Source of the DNA: Cyclobacteriaceae bacterium | GTDB lineage: Bacteria; Bacteroidota; Bacteroidia; Cytophagales; Cyclobacteriaceae | Assembly (NCBI GenBank): GCA_012033595.1 | Contig: JAAUQL010000007.1 | Coordinates: 7,501 to 71,500, forward strand | Length of the DNA: 64,000 nt | Reading direction: 5' to 3' | Part shown: one piece after another, positions 39,706-47,669 of the stretch | Layout: the number at the start of each line of letters is the position of its first letter | Position numbering within the stretch: position 1 is the stretch's first letter | Position numbers and translations under genes: made by a program | Notes under the pieces: generated by a model | What the model was told of the DNA's origin: nothing | Databases searched by the model: none | What the model saw: the letters and a program-made list of their open reading frames with translations, nothing else

Positions 39706-40950
39706 CTAAAAATTATTCCAGCTAGCATTCAATAACGAGATACTATGACTATGGGGGGGGATTTCTGTTGAGTTATAAAATTTGCCTGAGATAACATGAA
39801 GTTTTATTGCATTCTCAAGCGAGTCGAGATACTTGCCATCATGGATAAGTGAATAGGACAAATAGTAGGTTGAGGCAGTCAATGGCAATTTATTTATAAA
39901 ACATTTTATACTGCCACTTTCCTCCAGGTTATTGAATGGTTCATTGGTCATTCTATTATGGATTAGAAAAATTGGCAATCCAAGATTAGTCTTTAAACTA
40001 AGGCTACAAATCGTTCGGTCGCGGTTTTCTTTAACGTTTTTTATGTATCCTAACTCTATACTGAAACTTTGACCCGAATGAACCTGGTCAATAACCTGTT
40101 CGAGCTCATTTTTCAAAACTATCTTATTAATCAGCATTTCACCATTTCCATTTCTATCAGTCCTTTGACCAATATTATTACCAAACTTTTCGAAGGAAGT
40201 TAAATATTTTTGAATAGTTCCTCCTATGGTTCCCTTATCAATTATTTCACCTATGTTTAAAAAAATCCCGTAGTTACACAACCTCTCCACCGCCCCCATA
40301 TTATGACTCACAAACAGAACCGTCCTACCCTGTCCTGTCACATCCTCCATTTTGCCAAGGCACTTTTTCTGGAACTCGGCATCACCCACAGCCAAGACTT
40401 CATCAATAATCAAAATCTCCGGTTCGAGATGCGCGGCAACAGAAAAAGCCAGCCTAACCTTCATCCCACTGCTGTAATGCTTCACGGGTGTATCGATAAA
40501 TTCTTCCACACCACTAAATGCCACGATTTCATCAAACTTTAATTTGATCTCACGTCGCTTCATACCGAGAATGGTGCCATTGAGATAGATGTTTTCCCTG
40601 CCGGTCAGTTCCGGGTGGAAACCTGTCCCAACTTCCAGCAATGATGAAACGCGGCCATTGATTTCAAATCGCCCGGTGGTGGGCTTGGTGATGCGGCTCA
40701 GGACTTTAAGCAAAGTGCTTTTCCCGGCACCATTGCGTCCTATGATGCCGACAGCCTCGCCTTTTTTTACTTCGAAAGAAATGTCTTTAAGTGCCCAGAA
40801 CTCGGAATCGGTTGGTGGTTGCTGGTTGCTGTTGCCAGGTTTAAAGGATCGAAGGAGATTGCCAAAAGTTTCCCGAAGCTCCCCGGATTTCATTTTTCCT
40901 ATCCGGTACTTTTTTCCTATCCCTTCTACTTTAATTGCTACTTCAGACAT
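39706..40950 (-). CDS. wzt: Wzt-type polysaccharide ABC exporter ATPase
   Basis: A 414-residue protein. The nucleotide-binding domain (~1-240) has the Walker A GRNGAGKST (71-79), signature YSSGM (159-163), Walker B ILIIDE (179-184) and His216 in the H-loop. The C-terminal ~170 residues form the extra beta-sandwich domain that in Wzt proteins reads the terminal modification of the glycan. The nucleotide composition changes sharply near 40,260-40,300, close to the domain junction: the ATPase part resembles the genome, while the specificity part is AT-rich like the transferase genes. It pairs with the permease at 41356-42192. Confidence 0.92.
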   Translation of the reverse strand: MSEVAIKVEGIGKKYRIGKMKSGELRETFGNLLRSFKPGNSNQQPPTDSEFWALKDISFEVKKGEAVGIIGRNGAGKSTLLKVLSRITKPTTGRFEINGRVSSLLEVGTGFHPELTGRENIYLNGTILGMKRREIKLKFDEIVAFSGVEEFIDTPVKHYSSGMKVRLAFSVAAHLEPEILIIDEVLAVGDAEFQKKCLGKMEDVTGQGRTVLFVSHNMGAVERLCNYGIFLNIGEIIDKGTIGGTIQKYLTSFEKFGNNIGQRTDRNGNGEMLINKIVLKNELEQVIDQVHSGQSFSIELGYIKNVKENRDRTICSLSLKTNLGLPIFLIHNRMTNEPFNNLEESGSIKCFINKLPLTASTYYLSYSLIHDGKYLDSLENAIKLHVISGKFYNSTEIPPHSHSISLLNASWNNF

Positions 40951-41355
40951 TCCTTTTTTAATTTAGTCACTATGACTACAAATCCAACTTTTCTCATAAT
41001 CACCGTATATTTTGTTGGAGCAGGATTTCAAACAATCCACAAGTCAGGCTTCGTACCAACCATTGAGGAATTTTGCTATCGTCCAGAAAACCAACCAGTA
41101 ACCGTCATTGCGAGTGAGGCTTTTTTGCCGAGCGTGGCAATCTGTCTGCTGTGCTTGGCCAAGTTTCTAAGGGCCAGAGGAGCCTTATTTCGACGGCTGT
41201 TTGCAGCATCATAGCAAATTGATATAGATTGCTTCGTACCTCGCAATGACGGTATTTTAATTTTTTGGTCTTCAATGCCGCGTAATCGTTGTTTGTGTAT
41301 ATTGAAAAATAATAATTCTAGCAATAACCTCCATTTTATGGTATGACGTAATTCA
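40951..41355 (-). other. 405-bp gap between the exporter permease and ATPase genes
   Basis: This is unusually long for two genes of one exporter operon. It contains the terminal-inverted-repeat element at 41101-41253. The remaining parts show no credible gene. Confidence 0.5.
41101..41253. repeat. 153-bp element with 14-bp terminal inverted repeats
   Basis: ACCGTCATTGCGAG (41101-41114) is perfectly inverted at the other end as CTCGCAATGACGGT (41240-41253). Inner parts also pair (GGCAATCT near the left, AGATTGC near the right). GTCATTGCGAG palindromic repeats of this kind are widely dispersed in many bacterial genomes. It encodes no transposase; it is either a non-autonomous miniature element or a REP-like structure, sitting between wzm and wzt. 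Confidence 0.7.
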
Positions 41356-42192
41356 TTAAACTATATCCGCCATCACATCCTCCACCTTTTTGAAATAAAA
41401 AAGGCTGCTGATAAACAGGAGGATAATCACGGCCATGGAAATATAGAAATACACATCAGGGGGATTGCCACCGAATACACTCCAACGAAATCCCTGAATC
41501 ACCCCAGCCATGGGATTCAAGTTGTAAATAAGTTGATATTTCTCCGGCACCAGCCTGGCCGGATAAGCCACAGGAGTAGCATACATGCCAAATTGCACCA
41601 AAAATGGGATCACATGCTGAAAATCCCGATAGCGGATAGTGAGGGCACCGAGCCAGATACCCACCGACAGTGCAGCCACAATATTGAGCAGCATGAATAA
41701 TGGCGCGAAAAGGATGTTGATTGATGGTGTAAATCCATAAACAATCATCAGTATGACCAACATCAAGAGCGACACACCAAAATCGACGAAGCCAACAACG
41801 GCCTTACTGAGAGGAACCACGAGTCTGGGGAAATAGATTTTCTTGATCATCTCCTGAGCACCTATAATGCTGTTGCCCGACTGATTTAATACAAAACCAA
41901 AATAAGCCCACATGGCAATACCGCTTACAGCAAAAAGTGGGTATGGGATATTACCGGTATCGACCTTTACGGCCATACCAAAAACCAGCACAAAAATCAA
42001 TAAAGTAGCCAGGGGCTGCAATAGTGCCCATAAAAAACCCAGGAAAGTCTGTGCGTAACGTACACGCAAATCTCTGTAAGCCAGGACATAAAAAAGATCC
42101 CTGTAGTTGAACAGTTCACGGAAATCGATCCTGAAAGCACTTCGCTTGGCATCAACCACAATTTTCGACAACTCCAATTTTTCTGATTTCAA
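41356..42192 (-). CDS. wzm: ABC-2 polysaccharide exporter permease (Wzm type)
   Basis: A 278-residue membrane protein with an N-terminal amphipathic part (IDFRELFNYRDLFYVLAYRDLRVRY) and about six transmembrane helices. The QTFLGFLWALLQPLATLLIFVLVFG segment is typical of this family (longest motif to cite: LGFLWALLQPLATLLI). A C-terminal NLNPMAGVIQGFRW follows. With Wzt it exports an undecaprenyl-linked glycan across the inner membrane. The start codon is TTG at 42192, 1 nt after the stop of the truncated ATPase remnant. Confidence 0.92.
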   Translation of the reverse strand: MKSEKLELSKIVVDAKRSAFRIDFRELFNYRDLFYVLAYRDLRVRYAQTFLGFLWALLQPLATLLIFVLVFGMAVKVDTGNIPYPLFAVSGIAMWAYFGFVLNQSGNSIIGAQEMIKKIYFPRLVVPLSKAVVGFVDFGVSLLMLVILMIVYGFTPSINILFAPLFMLLNIVAALSVGIWLGALTIRYRDFQHVIPFLVQFGMYATPVAYPARLVPEKYQLIYNLNPMAGVIQGFRWSVFGGNPPDVYFYISMAVIILLFISSLFYFKKVEDVMADIV

Positions 42193-42193
42193 A

Positions 42194-42499
42194 TTATTTT
42201 TCTTCTTTAGATACAGAGAGCAATTTTTTTATCACGGTATATTTTCCGGCGCCGTTCTTACCGATAATTCCTAACACCTCACCCTGCTTCACTTCAAAGT
42301 TGATGTCTTTTAGCGCCCATACGTATTCGCCACCCGCACTATCGAGTTGATTATGCTCCCCAACCTTTGAAAGTGGGTCTTCCTTACCTCTTATTCTTGC
42401 CCAAGTTCGTTGTAGATCATCTTTCAATGAGCCTATGCCCACAAGTCCAAGTCGGTATTGCTTAGAAATATTTTCTACTTTTAAAACTATATCACTCAT
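42194..42499 (-). pseudogene. truncated second Wzt-like ATPase (N-terminal 101 residues)
   Basis: The frame starts like an intact exporter ATPase ([18 protein letters not shown], then [20 protein letters not shown]). It stops right after the Walker A, which is itself altered: GKNGAGKYT instead of GKNGAGKST. Signature motif, Walker B and H-loop are all missing, so it cannot hydrolyse ATP. The last dozen residues are Lys/Glu-rich and read like junk. It differs from the N-terminus of the intact Wzt gene, so it is not a simple duplication of it. Confidence 0.8.
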
Positions 42500-42633
42500 A
42501 ACTTTCTAATCACTCATATCACCCATTACTACATCAATCTTATTTTACAGTCGATTAACATTCCCGTTTTACAATCACTGAGTGAGGTTCTTGCTCCAGG
42601 TGAATTCCAGCCTGTGCTTCCAATTGTTCTTTT

Positions 42634-43095
42634 TCAATGGTGAATTTGCTTTAACACCTGTATATCAAGTAAATCCTTCGGCCTGGCCGATCGTTGTTTG
42701 TTGCTGATTAAATCATCCAGCCCTATGACTCGGTAAGAACAAGTATCATCGATTGTAACAACTTCTGAACTTCGGTAGGCCTCATTAAATGATTTGTCCA
42801 GGTTAAAGGCGGTTATGAGCTCCAGTTCCATTTCCGGGCTTATCTTTACAGAAATGTTTTGTCGGGCTTTATAGACTTCTTCCGGAAATTGTTCAAATTC
42901 AAATCCTATGTCAAGTAATGCTGCCTTCAAATTCATCAGGTTTTCCTCTGAAATATCAATCCAAAAGTCAACATCTGCCGAGTGCCGTTTATATCCGTGA
43001 AAGTTAACGGCAGTTCCACCAACCATAAGCATTTTTACATCACGATCACCACATGCACGTATAAATGCCAACACATTTTGGTCAAATTCGGTCAT
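42634..43095 (-). CDS. DUF6036-like nucleotidyltransferase
   Basis: A 153-residue protein with the minimal nucleotidyltransferase motif GG-x(n)-DxD: MLMVGGTAVNFHGYKRHSAD followed by VDFWI, and a later ELELITAFNL region with an acidic residue. The C-terminal IGLDDLISNKQRSARPKDLLD motif is typical of AbiEii-like or DUF6036 enzymes, which include toxin-type nucleotidyltransferases. It overlaps the small upstream gene by 14 bp, an arrangement like toxin-antitoxin pairs. Function is inferred from the fold only. Confidence 0.78.
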   Translation of the reverse strand: MTEFDQNVLAFIRACGDRDVKMLMVGGTAVNFHGYKRHSADVDFWIDISEENLMNLKAALLDIGFEFEQFPEEVYKARQNISVKISPEMELELITAFNLDKSFNEAYRSSEVVTIDDTCSYRVIGLDDLISNKQRSARPKDLLDIQVLKQIHH

Positions 43096-43276
43096 TTTTC
43101 CTTATCAGGTAAAAGTTATCCGGGTGTAAAGGCTGTGTGCTTTTAGTAGTAAAAATCTTGTTTTTAAAAGTAGATAAAAACCAACAAACACGTTGGTGTG
43201 GAGTGAGTCGTAGAAACTCATCCCTTCTACGCAAATTGTTTTCTTGCTTGGTACCGAAAATAATCCTGTTATCCAT
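43082..43276 (-). CDS. small partner of the nucleotidyltransferase
   Basis: A 64-residue basic protein (starts MDNRIIFGTKQENNLRRRDE) with an LTPHQRVCWFLSTFKNK helix. Similar short proteins sit directly upstream of DUF6036-type nucleotidyltransferases, so it is probably the cognate partner (antitoxin-like or adaptor); that is inference. It ends 14 bp inside the nucleotidyltransferase gene. Confidence 0.6.
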   Translation of the reverse strand: MDNRIIFGTKQENNLRRRDEFLRLTPHQRVCWFLSTFKNKIFTTKSTQPLHPDNFYLIRKNDRI

Positions 43277-43326
43277 TTGCTATATCCTCACTTTACCGGA
43301 ATGATCTTGCCATTGGCTTTCTTCTA

Positions 43327-43458
43327 CTAAAGCAAGATCAAATCGCGATATTCCCAAAGTTCATTCAACCGCAGGTCAAACCATCCCTTTTTGGGCGAAA
43401 TCACTTCGGTCCAAACTTTATTATTTTCAGTTTCCAAGTTGTTCAATGTTTGAGCCAT
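43327..43458 (-). pseudogene. N-terminal remnant of a second ABC-2 exporter permease
   Basis: This frame of 43 codons (ATG 43458-43456 to TAG 43329-43327) reads KVWTEVISPKKGWFDLRLNE and then LWEYRDLILL before the stop. That is the characteristic cytoplasmic N-terminus of Bacteroidota polysaccharide ABC permeases, which normally continue into the membrane part for another 230 residues. None of the membrane domain is present. It is a broken gene, the companion of the truncated ATPase remnant 0.8 kb downstream. Confidence 0.7.
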
Positions 43459-43477
43459 GCTCGGTTTTCCCCACCAC

Positions 43478-44113
43478 CTACAAGCTTCTATATTTCACAT
43501 CATATTCACCTTCTGGTTCCTGAAGGGTTTTGGGAAAAATATCTTTTAATGGAATGACCAACCCCGGGATGGCAACACTCGCTATGTCATCAATAAAAGA
43601 ATAGGGACGTGTTGACTGGTAGTTTCCATCGTTGTTCAGCACGAACTGGGTTATGCTCCCTTCCTGAGGGAAAACCACCCAATATTCCCTGACGCCCGCC
43701 GCTTCGTATTGGTCGTATTTTTCATGCAGGTCTTTGTCGGCAGATGATGGTGAGATGATCTCTACCACCAGGTCTGGGGCTCCATGGCAACCTCTGGAAT
43801 CCAGCTTGATTTCGTCACATACCACCGTGATATCGGGCTGCACTACCGTATCCACCTTTTCATCTGCCTGTGACTTCAATGCTAGACGCACATCGAAAGG
43901 CGCGTGAAACACCCGACAGGGATTGTGTTTCAAGAACTGACCGATTTGGATCATTAATGAAGATGAAACCTCCTGGTGCAATAAGGTAGGTGCAGGTGAC
44001 ATTCTGAAAATCTTCCCCCTGATCAATTCGACACGCTCTGAGAACTTCCAGGAAAGATAGTCGGCATAGCTGTATAGCTTGTTTAGGTCTAATTGGCTGA
44101 TGTCGGTTATCAT
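43478..44113 (-). CDS. Uma2-family PD-(D/E)XK endonuclease-like protein
   Basis: A 211-residue DUF820/Uma2 protein. The restriction-endonuclease-like core shows the acidic VQPDITVV motif and APDLVVEIISPSS, with YDQYEAAGVREYWVV after it. These proteins are abundant as stand-alone genes and their biological role is not established. It lies upstream of the permease remnant and diverges from the coiled-coil gene. Confidence 0.88.
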   Translation of the reverse strand: MITDISQLDLNKLYSYADYLSWKFSERVELIRGKIFRMSPAPTLLHQEVSSSLMIQIGQFLKHNPCRVFHAPFDVRLALKSQADEKVDTVVQPDITVVCDEIKLDSRGCHGAPDLVVEIISPSSADKDLHEKYDQYEAAGVREYWVVFPQEGSITQFVLNNDGNYQSTRPYSFIDDIASVAIPGLVIPLKDIFPKTLQEPEGEYDVKYRSL

Positions 44114-44324
44114 TGGTTGATGATGGTTTGTGGTCTGAGCACTTTGCCTATTCGTTAAATCACGCCGTTAAGACACAGCTTCGCCATGTCAGTCACATCA
44201 AACAGCCTACAAAATTAGTAAAAAGTCAATGATTGTGTAGCGGATATGAACTGCTTGTAATATTTGGCATGAGAACAATATGAAACCTTGATATCAATTG
44301 CGTGGGAATGTCTACTTCAAATAA

Positions 44325-44332
44325 TATCTTTG
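44325..44332 (+). promoter_or_regulatory. candidate -7 promoter element for the plus-strand half of the glycan locus
   Basis: TATCTTTG followed by CAAC, 28 nt before the ATG at 44361, matches TAnnTTTG and the common Bacteroidota TATCTTTGCA form. No -33 TTTG is seen at 19-21 nt. It would drive the coiled-coil gene and perhaps the transferases after it. Confidence 0.4.
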
Positions 44333-44360
44333 CAACTTAATATTAGAATAGAAAAAAGCT

Positions 44361-45422
44361 ATGGCCAAAGTCGTAAACCCCAAAAACACTAAAACTGAAA
44401 TCCTGGAAGCGTATGACGAGCTTTTGAAGGAGGTGCAGGAAAAAAAGAGCGAAGAACCTAAAAAAATCCAGCAGGAGAAAAAGGAACAGGAAACCATCAG
44501 GAAGGCCTCGAACAATACCACAGAGCAAATCGTGAACAATATCACCGGGCTGAAAATAGGTATCTCCAAAGAACTTGACAAGCTGAACGAACTCCTGGTG
44601 AGCGAGTTCGAAAAGCTGACCGATATCCAAAAGGCCATTGAACTGGAGAAGAAAAACCTGGAAGACCTCTATCAGATCACGGCTAATGCCGACTCGCTAA
44701 CCGCCATGTTGCTGGCGCAGAAAGCCAAAAAAGACGAGTTTGAAATGTGGATGGCCACTGCCAAAAAAGAATTCGACTCCAAAATTGCCGCTGACAGAGA
44801 AACCCATCAATCGGAGATGTCGGAAAAGAAGGCGCAATGGCAAAAGGAAAAAGAGCAGCAAGAAGCCATCAACAAGGATGAGGCTGCAAGGCTTAAGTTA
44901 CAAAGAACACGTGAGCAGGAACTGTATGACTATACCCTCGAGTTGAAGCGTAAAAAGGATGCAGATGCCTACTCCGAAAAAACTGAGAGACAAGAGCGGG
45001 AGCTAAAAGAAAAAAAAGAAGCCTTTAATAAAGAAATAGCCCTCAGGGAACAGAAGGTTGCCGAAGCAGAATCGGAGTTGAAAGAATTGCGCAGCAAGGC
45101 GAACAATTTTCCAAAGGAACTGGAAATTGCTGTGACAGAGGCCAGGGCCACACTCGAAGAAAAACTTGCCACACAGTTTAACTTTCAAAAAGAACTTGAG
45201 GCTGGCCGTACCAAGGGCGAGCTTGCACTCAAAGATCAAACTATTGTGTCGCTGCGAGAAAAGATTAAAGAACAAGAGACGTACATCAAAGAGCTGAGCA
45301 AAAAGGCCAACGATGCGGAGGGCAATGTGAAAGACATTGCCGTGAAAGCCATCGAAAGTGCTTCCAAAGTGCAGGTTTTTGAGAAACAGGTAGAAAAATC
45401 ATCATCAAAAGACAGGGAGTAG
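44361..45422 (+). CDS. coiled-coil protein, unknown, first gene of the plus-strand glycan operon
   Basis: A 353-residue protein, almost entirely charged heptad-type helix (Lys/Glu/Gln-rich), with no signal peptide and no membrane segment. It starts MAKVVNPKNTKTEILEAYDE and its central part (about residues 120-330) is a long predicted coiled coil. No enzyme motif is visible. It abuts the glycosyltransferase gene with no spacer (TAG then ATG). It could scaffold the biosynthesis or export complex, or determine chain length, but there is no direct evidence. Confidence 0.7.
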   Translation: MAKVVNPKNTKTEILEAYDELLKEVQEKKSEEPKKIQQEKKEQETIRKASNNTTEQIVNNITGLKIGISKELDKLNELLVSEFEKLTDIQKAIELEKKNLEDLYQITANADSLTAMLLAQKAKKDEFEMWMATAKKEFDSKIAADRETHQSEMSEKKAQWQKEKEQQEAINKDEAARLKLQRTREQELYDYTLELKRKKDADAYSEKTERQERELKEKKEAFNKEIALREQKVAEAESELKELRSKANNFPKELEIAVTEARATLEEKLATQFNFQKELEAGRTKGELALKDQTIVSLREKIKEQETYIKELSKKANDAEGNVKDIAVKAIESASKVQVFEKQVEKSSSKDRE

Positions 45423-46943
45423 ATGCAGCAGCAAGATCCTTTGGAGACCCCTGTACTTTTCCTCATATTCAACCGGCCAGACCTCACCCGGCAGGTATTT
45501 GGCCAGATCAGGAAGGTAAAACCCAGACAGCTTTTTGTCGCAGCGGATGGGCCTCGACTAAACCATCCTGATGATATTGAAAAATGTGCTTTAACGCGTC
45601 AGCTGGTCATGGACATGATCGACTGGGATTGTGAAGTAAAAACCCTGTTTCGGGATGAAAATCTGGGCTGTGGACTGGCGGTAAGCCAAGCCATTACCTG
45701 GTTTTTTGAGCATGTCGAGATGGGGATTATTCTGGAGGATGATTGTTATCCTGATTTGAGCTTTTTTTGGTTTTGTGCTGAGTTGCTGGAGTATTATAAG
45801 GATGATGAAAGGGTGATGATGGTTTCTGGGACAAGGCTGATCAATGATACAAATGATTTGTATTCATATTTTTTTTCAACAATAGGAACGATATGGGGAT
45901 GGGCGACCTGGAAAAGATCTTGGTATTTATACGACTATCATCTTGAAAAATTAGAAGTACTAATTTCATCTCGTGCTATCTACAATGTGGCAACCGAAGA
46001 TCATGAAATTAATGCCCGCATTAGAAATTTAAAGAAAATTAAACAAGGCCATTTTGATACATGGGATTATCAATGGACATTGGCTAGATTAATCAATAAT
46101 GGTCTATCGATAATTCCATCTAAAAACTTAATTTCAAATAAAGGTTGTAATAGTTCAGGTACCCATACTCAAAGCGAAAAAAATTCATTTGCAAATCTAC
46201 AAATACAGGATTGTGTCTTCCCTATAAATCATCCATTGGTCATTTCACCAAATAAAAATTATGATAAAATAGTAAGTAAGTATATTTACCCTAAGCAAAC
46301 TAATAAAAGCTACTACCAAAAGATCAGAACTAAAATTTCTAATTATAATACAAAGAATAGGCAATTATCCAATTTGAAAAATAAGACCAATCTAAATTTA
46401 CACTTGGGTTGTGGAAATAGGATTATTAATGGATGGGTTAATATTGATCTTCAAAACTCAGATTTGGACCTGGATTTATCTAAAGGCGTTTTACCTTTTA
46501 CGAATGAATCTGTGGCCTATGTTGTTTCACAACATTTCTTTGAACATCTGCATTTAGACTCTGAATTATTACAGCTTTTAAATGACATTTTGAGGGTTCT
46601 TAAATCGAAAGGTGAATTATGGTTTTCTGTTCCTTCCATTGAAAAAATAGCTCATGGATATATGACAGATCAAGGTAAAAGTTTATTAATAGGGAGGCAA
46701 GCCAGATTCCCAGAATATAGTCTTAATGGCAAACCAATTTCTCATATTGTAAATGAAATTTTCTATCAAAACGGAGAACACAAAAACCTTTTTGATTTTG
46801 ATATTATAAATTGGATGTTAACAAAAACTGGATACATCAACGTGACAGAAGTCAATGAGAAAGAATTCATGAGCAAGTTTAATTCCTTCCCTAAAAGAAA
46901 TGATGATGATGTATCTATATATTGCAAGGCAACAAAGCCATAA
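45423..46943 (+). CDS. GT-A glycosyltransferase fused to a SAM methyltransferase-like domain
   Basis: A 506-residue protein. The N-terminal ~290 residues are a GT-A enzyme: TPVLFLIFNRPDLTRQVF, LFVAADGPR, and the acidic IILEDDCYPD metal site. The C-terminal ~180 residues are a class I methyltransferase-like domain: NLHLGCGNRIINGWVNIDL (motif I), VVSQHFFEHL and a DILRVLKSKGELWFSVP segment. It may add and then methylate a sugar. Codon and base composition change inside the first domain near 45,840, from ~45% to ~25% G/C in hand-counted lines, which suggests a chimeric gene. Confidence 0.85.
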   Translation: MQQQDPLETPVLFLIFNRPDLTRQVFGQIRKVKPRQLFVAADGPRLNHPDDIEKCALTRQLVMDMIDWDCEVKTLFRDENLGCGLAVSQAITWFFEHVEMGIILEDDCYPDLSFFWFCAELLEYYKDDERVMMVSGTRLINDTNDLYSYFFSTIGTIWGWATWKRSWYLYDYHLEKLEVLISSRAIYNVATEDHEINARIRNLKKIKQGHFDTWDYQWTLARLINNGLSIIPSKNLISNKGCNSSGTHTQSEKNSFANLQIQDCVFPINHPLVISPNKNYDKIVSKYIYPKQTNKSYYQKIRTKISNYNTKNRQLSNLKNKTNLNLHLGCGNRIINGWVNIDLQNSDLDLDLSKGVLPFTNESVAYVVSQHFFEHLHLDSELLQLLNDILRVLKSKGELWFSVPSIEKIAHGYMTDQGKSLLIGRQARFPEYSLNGKPISHIVNEIFYQNGEHKNLFDFDIINWMLTKTGYINVTEVNEKEFMSKFNSFPKRNDDDVSIYCKATKP

Positions 46944-46957
46944 AACAGATACTTAAT

Positions 46958-47650
46958 ATGTTTTTCAGAAAAGATTTTCAATTGTTTAGCAATTTATCAG
47001 TTCAGGAAAAGATCTATGATAACTTATCATACCAAATCATTAAGGACTACCTCCCTTCAATTGACTATCCATATACTTCCTCTTGTTTAAACTATTATAA
47101 AATTCATATACTTATCAATGATCTAGTTTTAAACAGAAGAAGTAATTATATAGAATTAGGTTCTGGTTTGTCAACTTTAGCATTAGGATTATGTATTAAG
47201 AAGCAAGCATTGAATTGTAAGATTAAATCTTTTGAACATGACGAGCATTTTCTCAATATACAATTGGAAAATATTGAAAACATGAAGCTTACTAATATTA
47301 TCGAATTATGTCATGCTCCAATAAAATTTCAACACATTTCTGGTTTGAGCTGCGATTGGTACGATGACGAAGTGATTTTCAAAAAAATCGGAAATGAAAA
47401 ATTCGACTTGATGCTTGTTGACGGTCCACCTGCTTATAAACAAAAAATATCATATAACAGATTTCCAGCCTTACCGAAACTGCTTTCAAAACTAAAAGAA
47501 AATTGTTCGATATATATTGATGACACTAATAGAAAAGGTGAGTCAAATTCACTAAAACGATGGGAGAAATCTTATAAAATTAAATTCCGTCATCTCAGCC
47601 CAACATTCAGACATCATGCTAAAGGTGATTTTAAAAATCCATTTATTTAG
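46958..47650 (+). CDS. class I SAM-dependent methyltransferase-like protein
   Basis: Starting at ATG 46958 (MFFRKDFQLF) gives 230 residues. A frame extension to 46922 overlaps the previous gene and is less likely. A SAM-binding motif is seen in SNYIELGSGLSTLALGL, an acidic strand end in IKSFEHDEHF, and LMLVDGPPAYK after beta-4. It probably modifies the glycan or its carrier. Very AT-rich coding sequence. Confidence 0.65.
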   Translation: MFFRKDFQLFSNLSVQEKIYDNLSYQIIKDYLPSIDYPYTSSCLNYYKIHILINDLVLNRRSNYIELGSGLSTLALGLCIKKQALNCKIKSFEHDEHFLNIQLENIENMKLTNIIELCHAPIKFQHISGLSCDWYDDEVIFKKIGNEKFDLMLVDGPPAYKQKISYNRFPALPKLLSKLKENCSIYIDDTNRKGESNSLKRWEKSYKIKFRHLSPTFRHHAKGDFKNPFI

Positions 47651-47669
47651 CTCTCTAACAATCCAACAG

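Noticed and set aside
40819-41214. 131-codon plus-strand ORF overlapping the inverted-repeat element
   Set aside because: It runs from antisense wzt into the non-coding element and has no domain.
47616-47669. ATG 47616 as the start of the GT4 gene
   Set aside because: It would overlap the preceding gene by 35 bp and add residues before the canonical first beta strand; the TTG at 47670 fits better.
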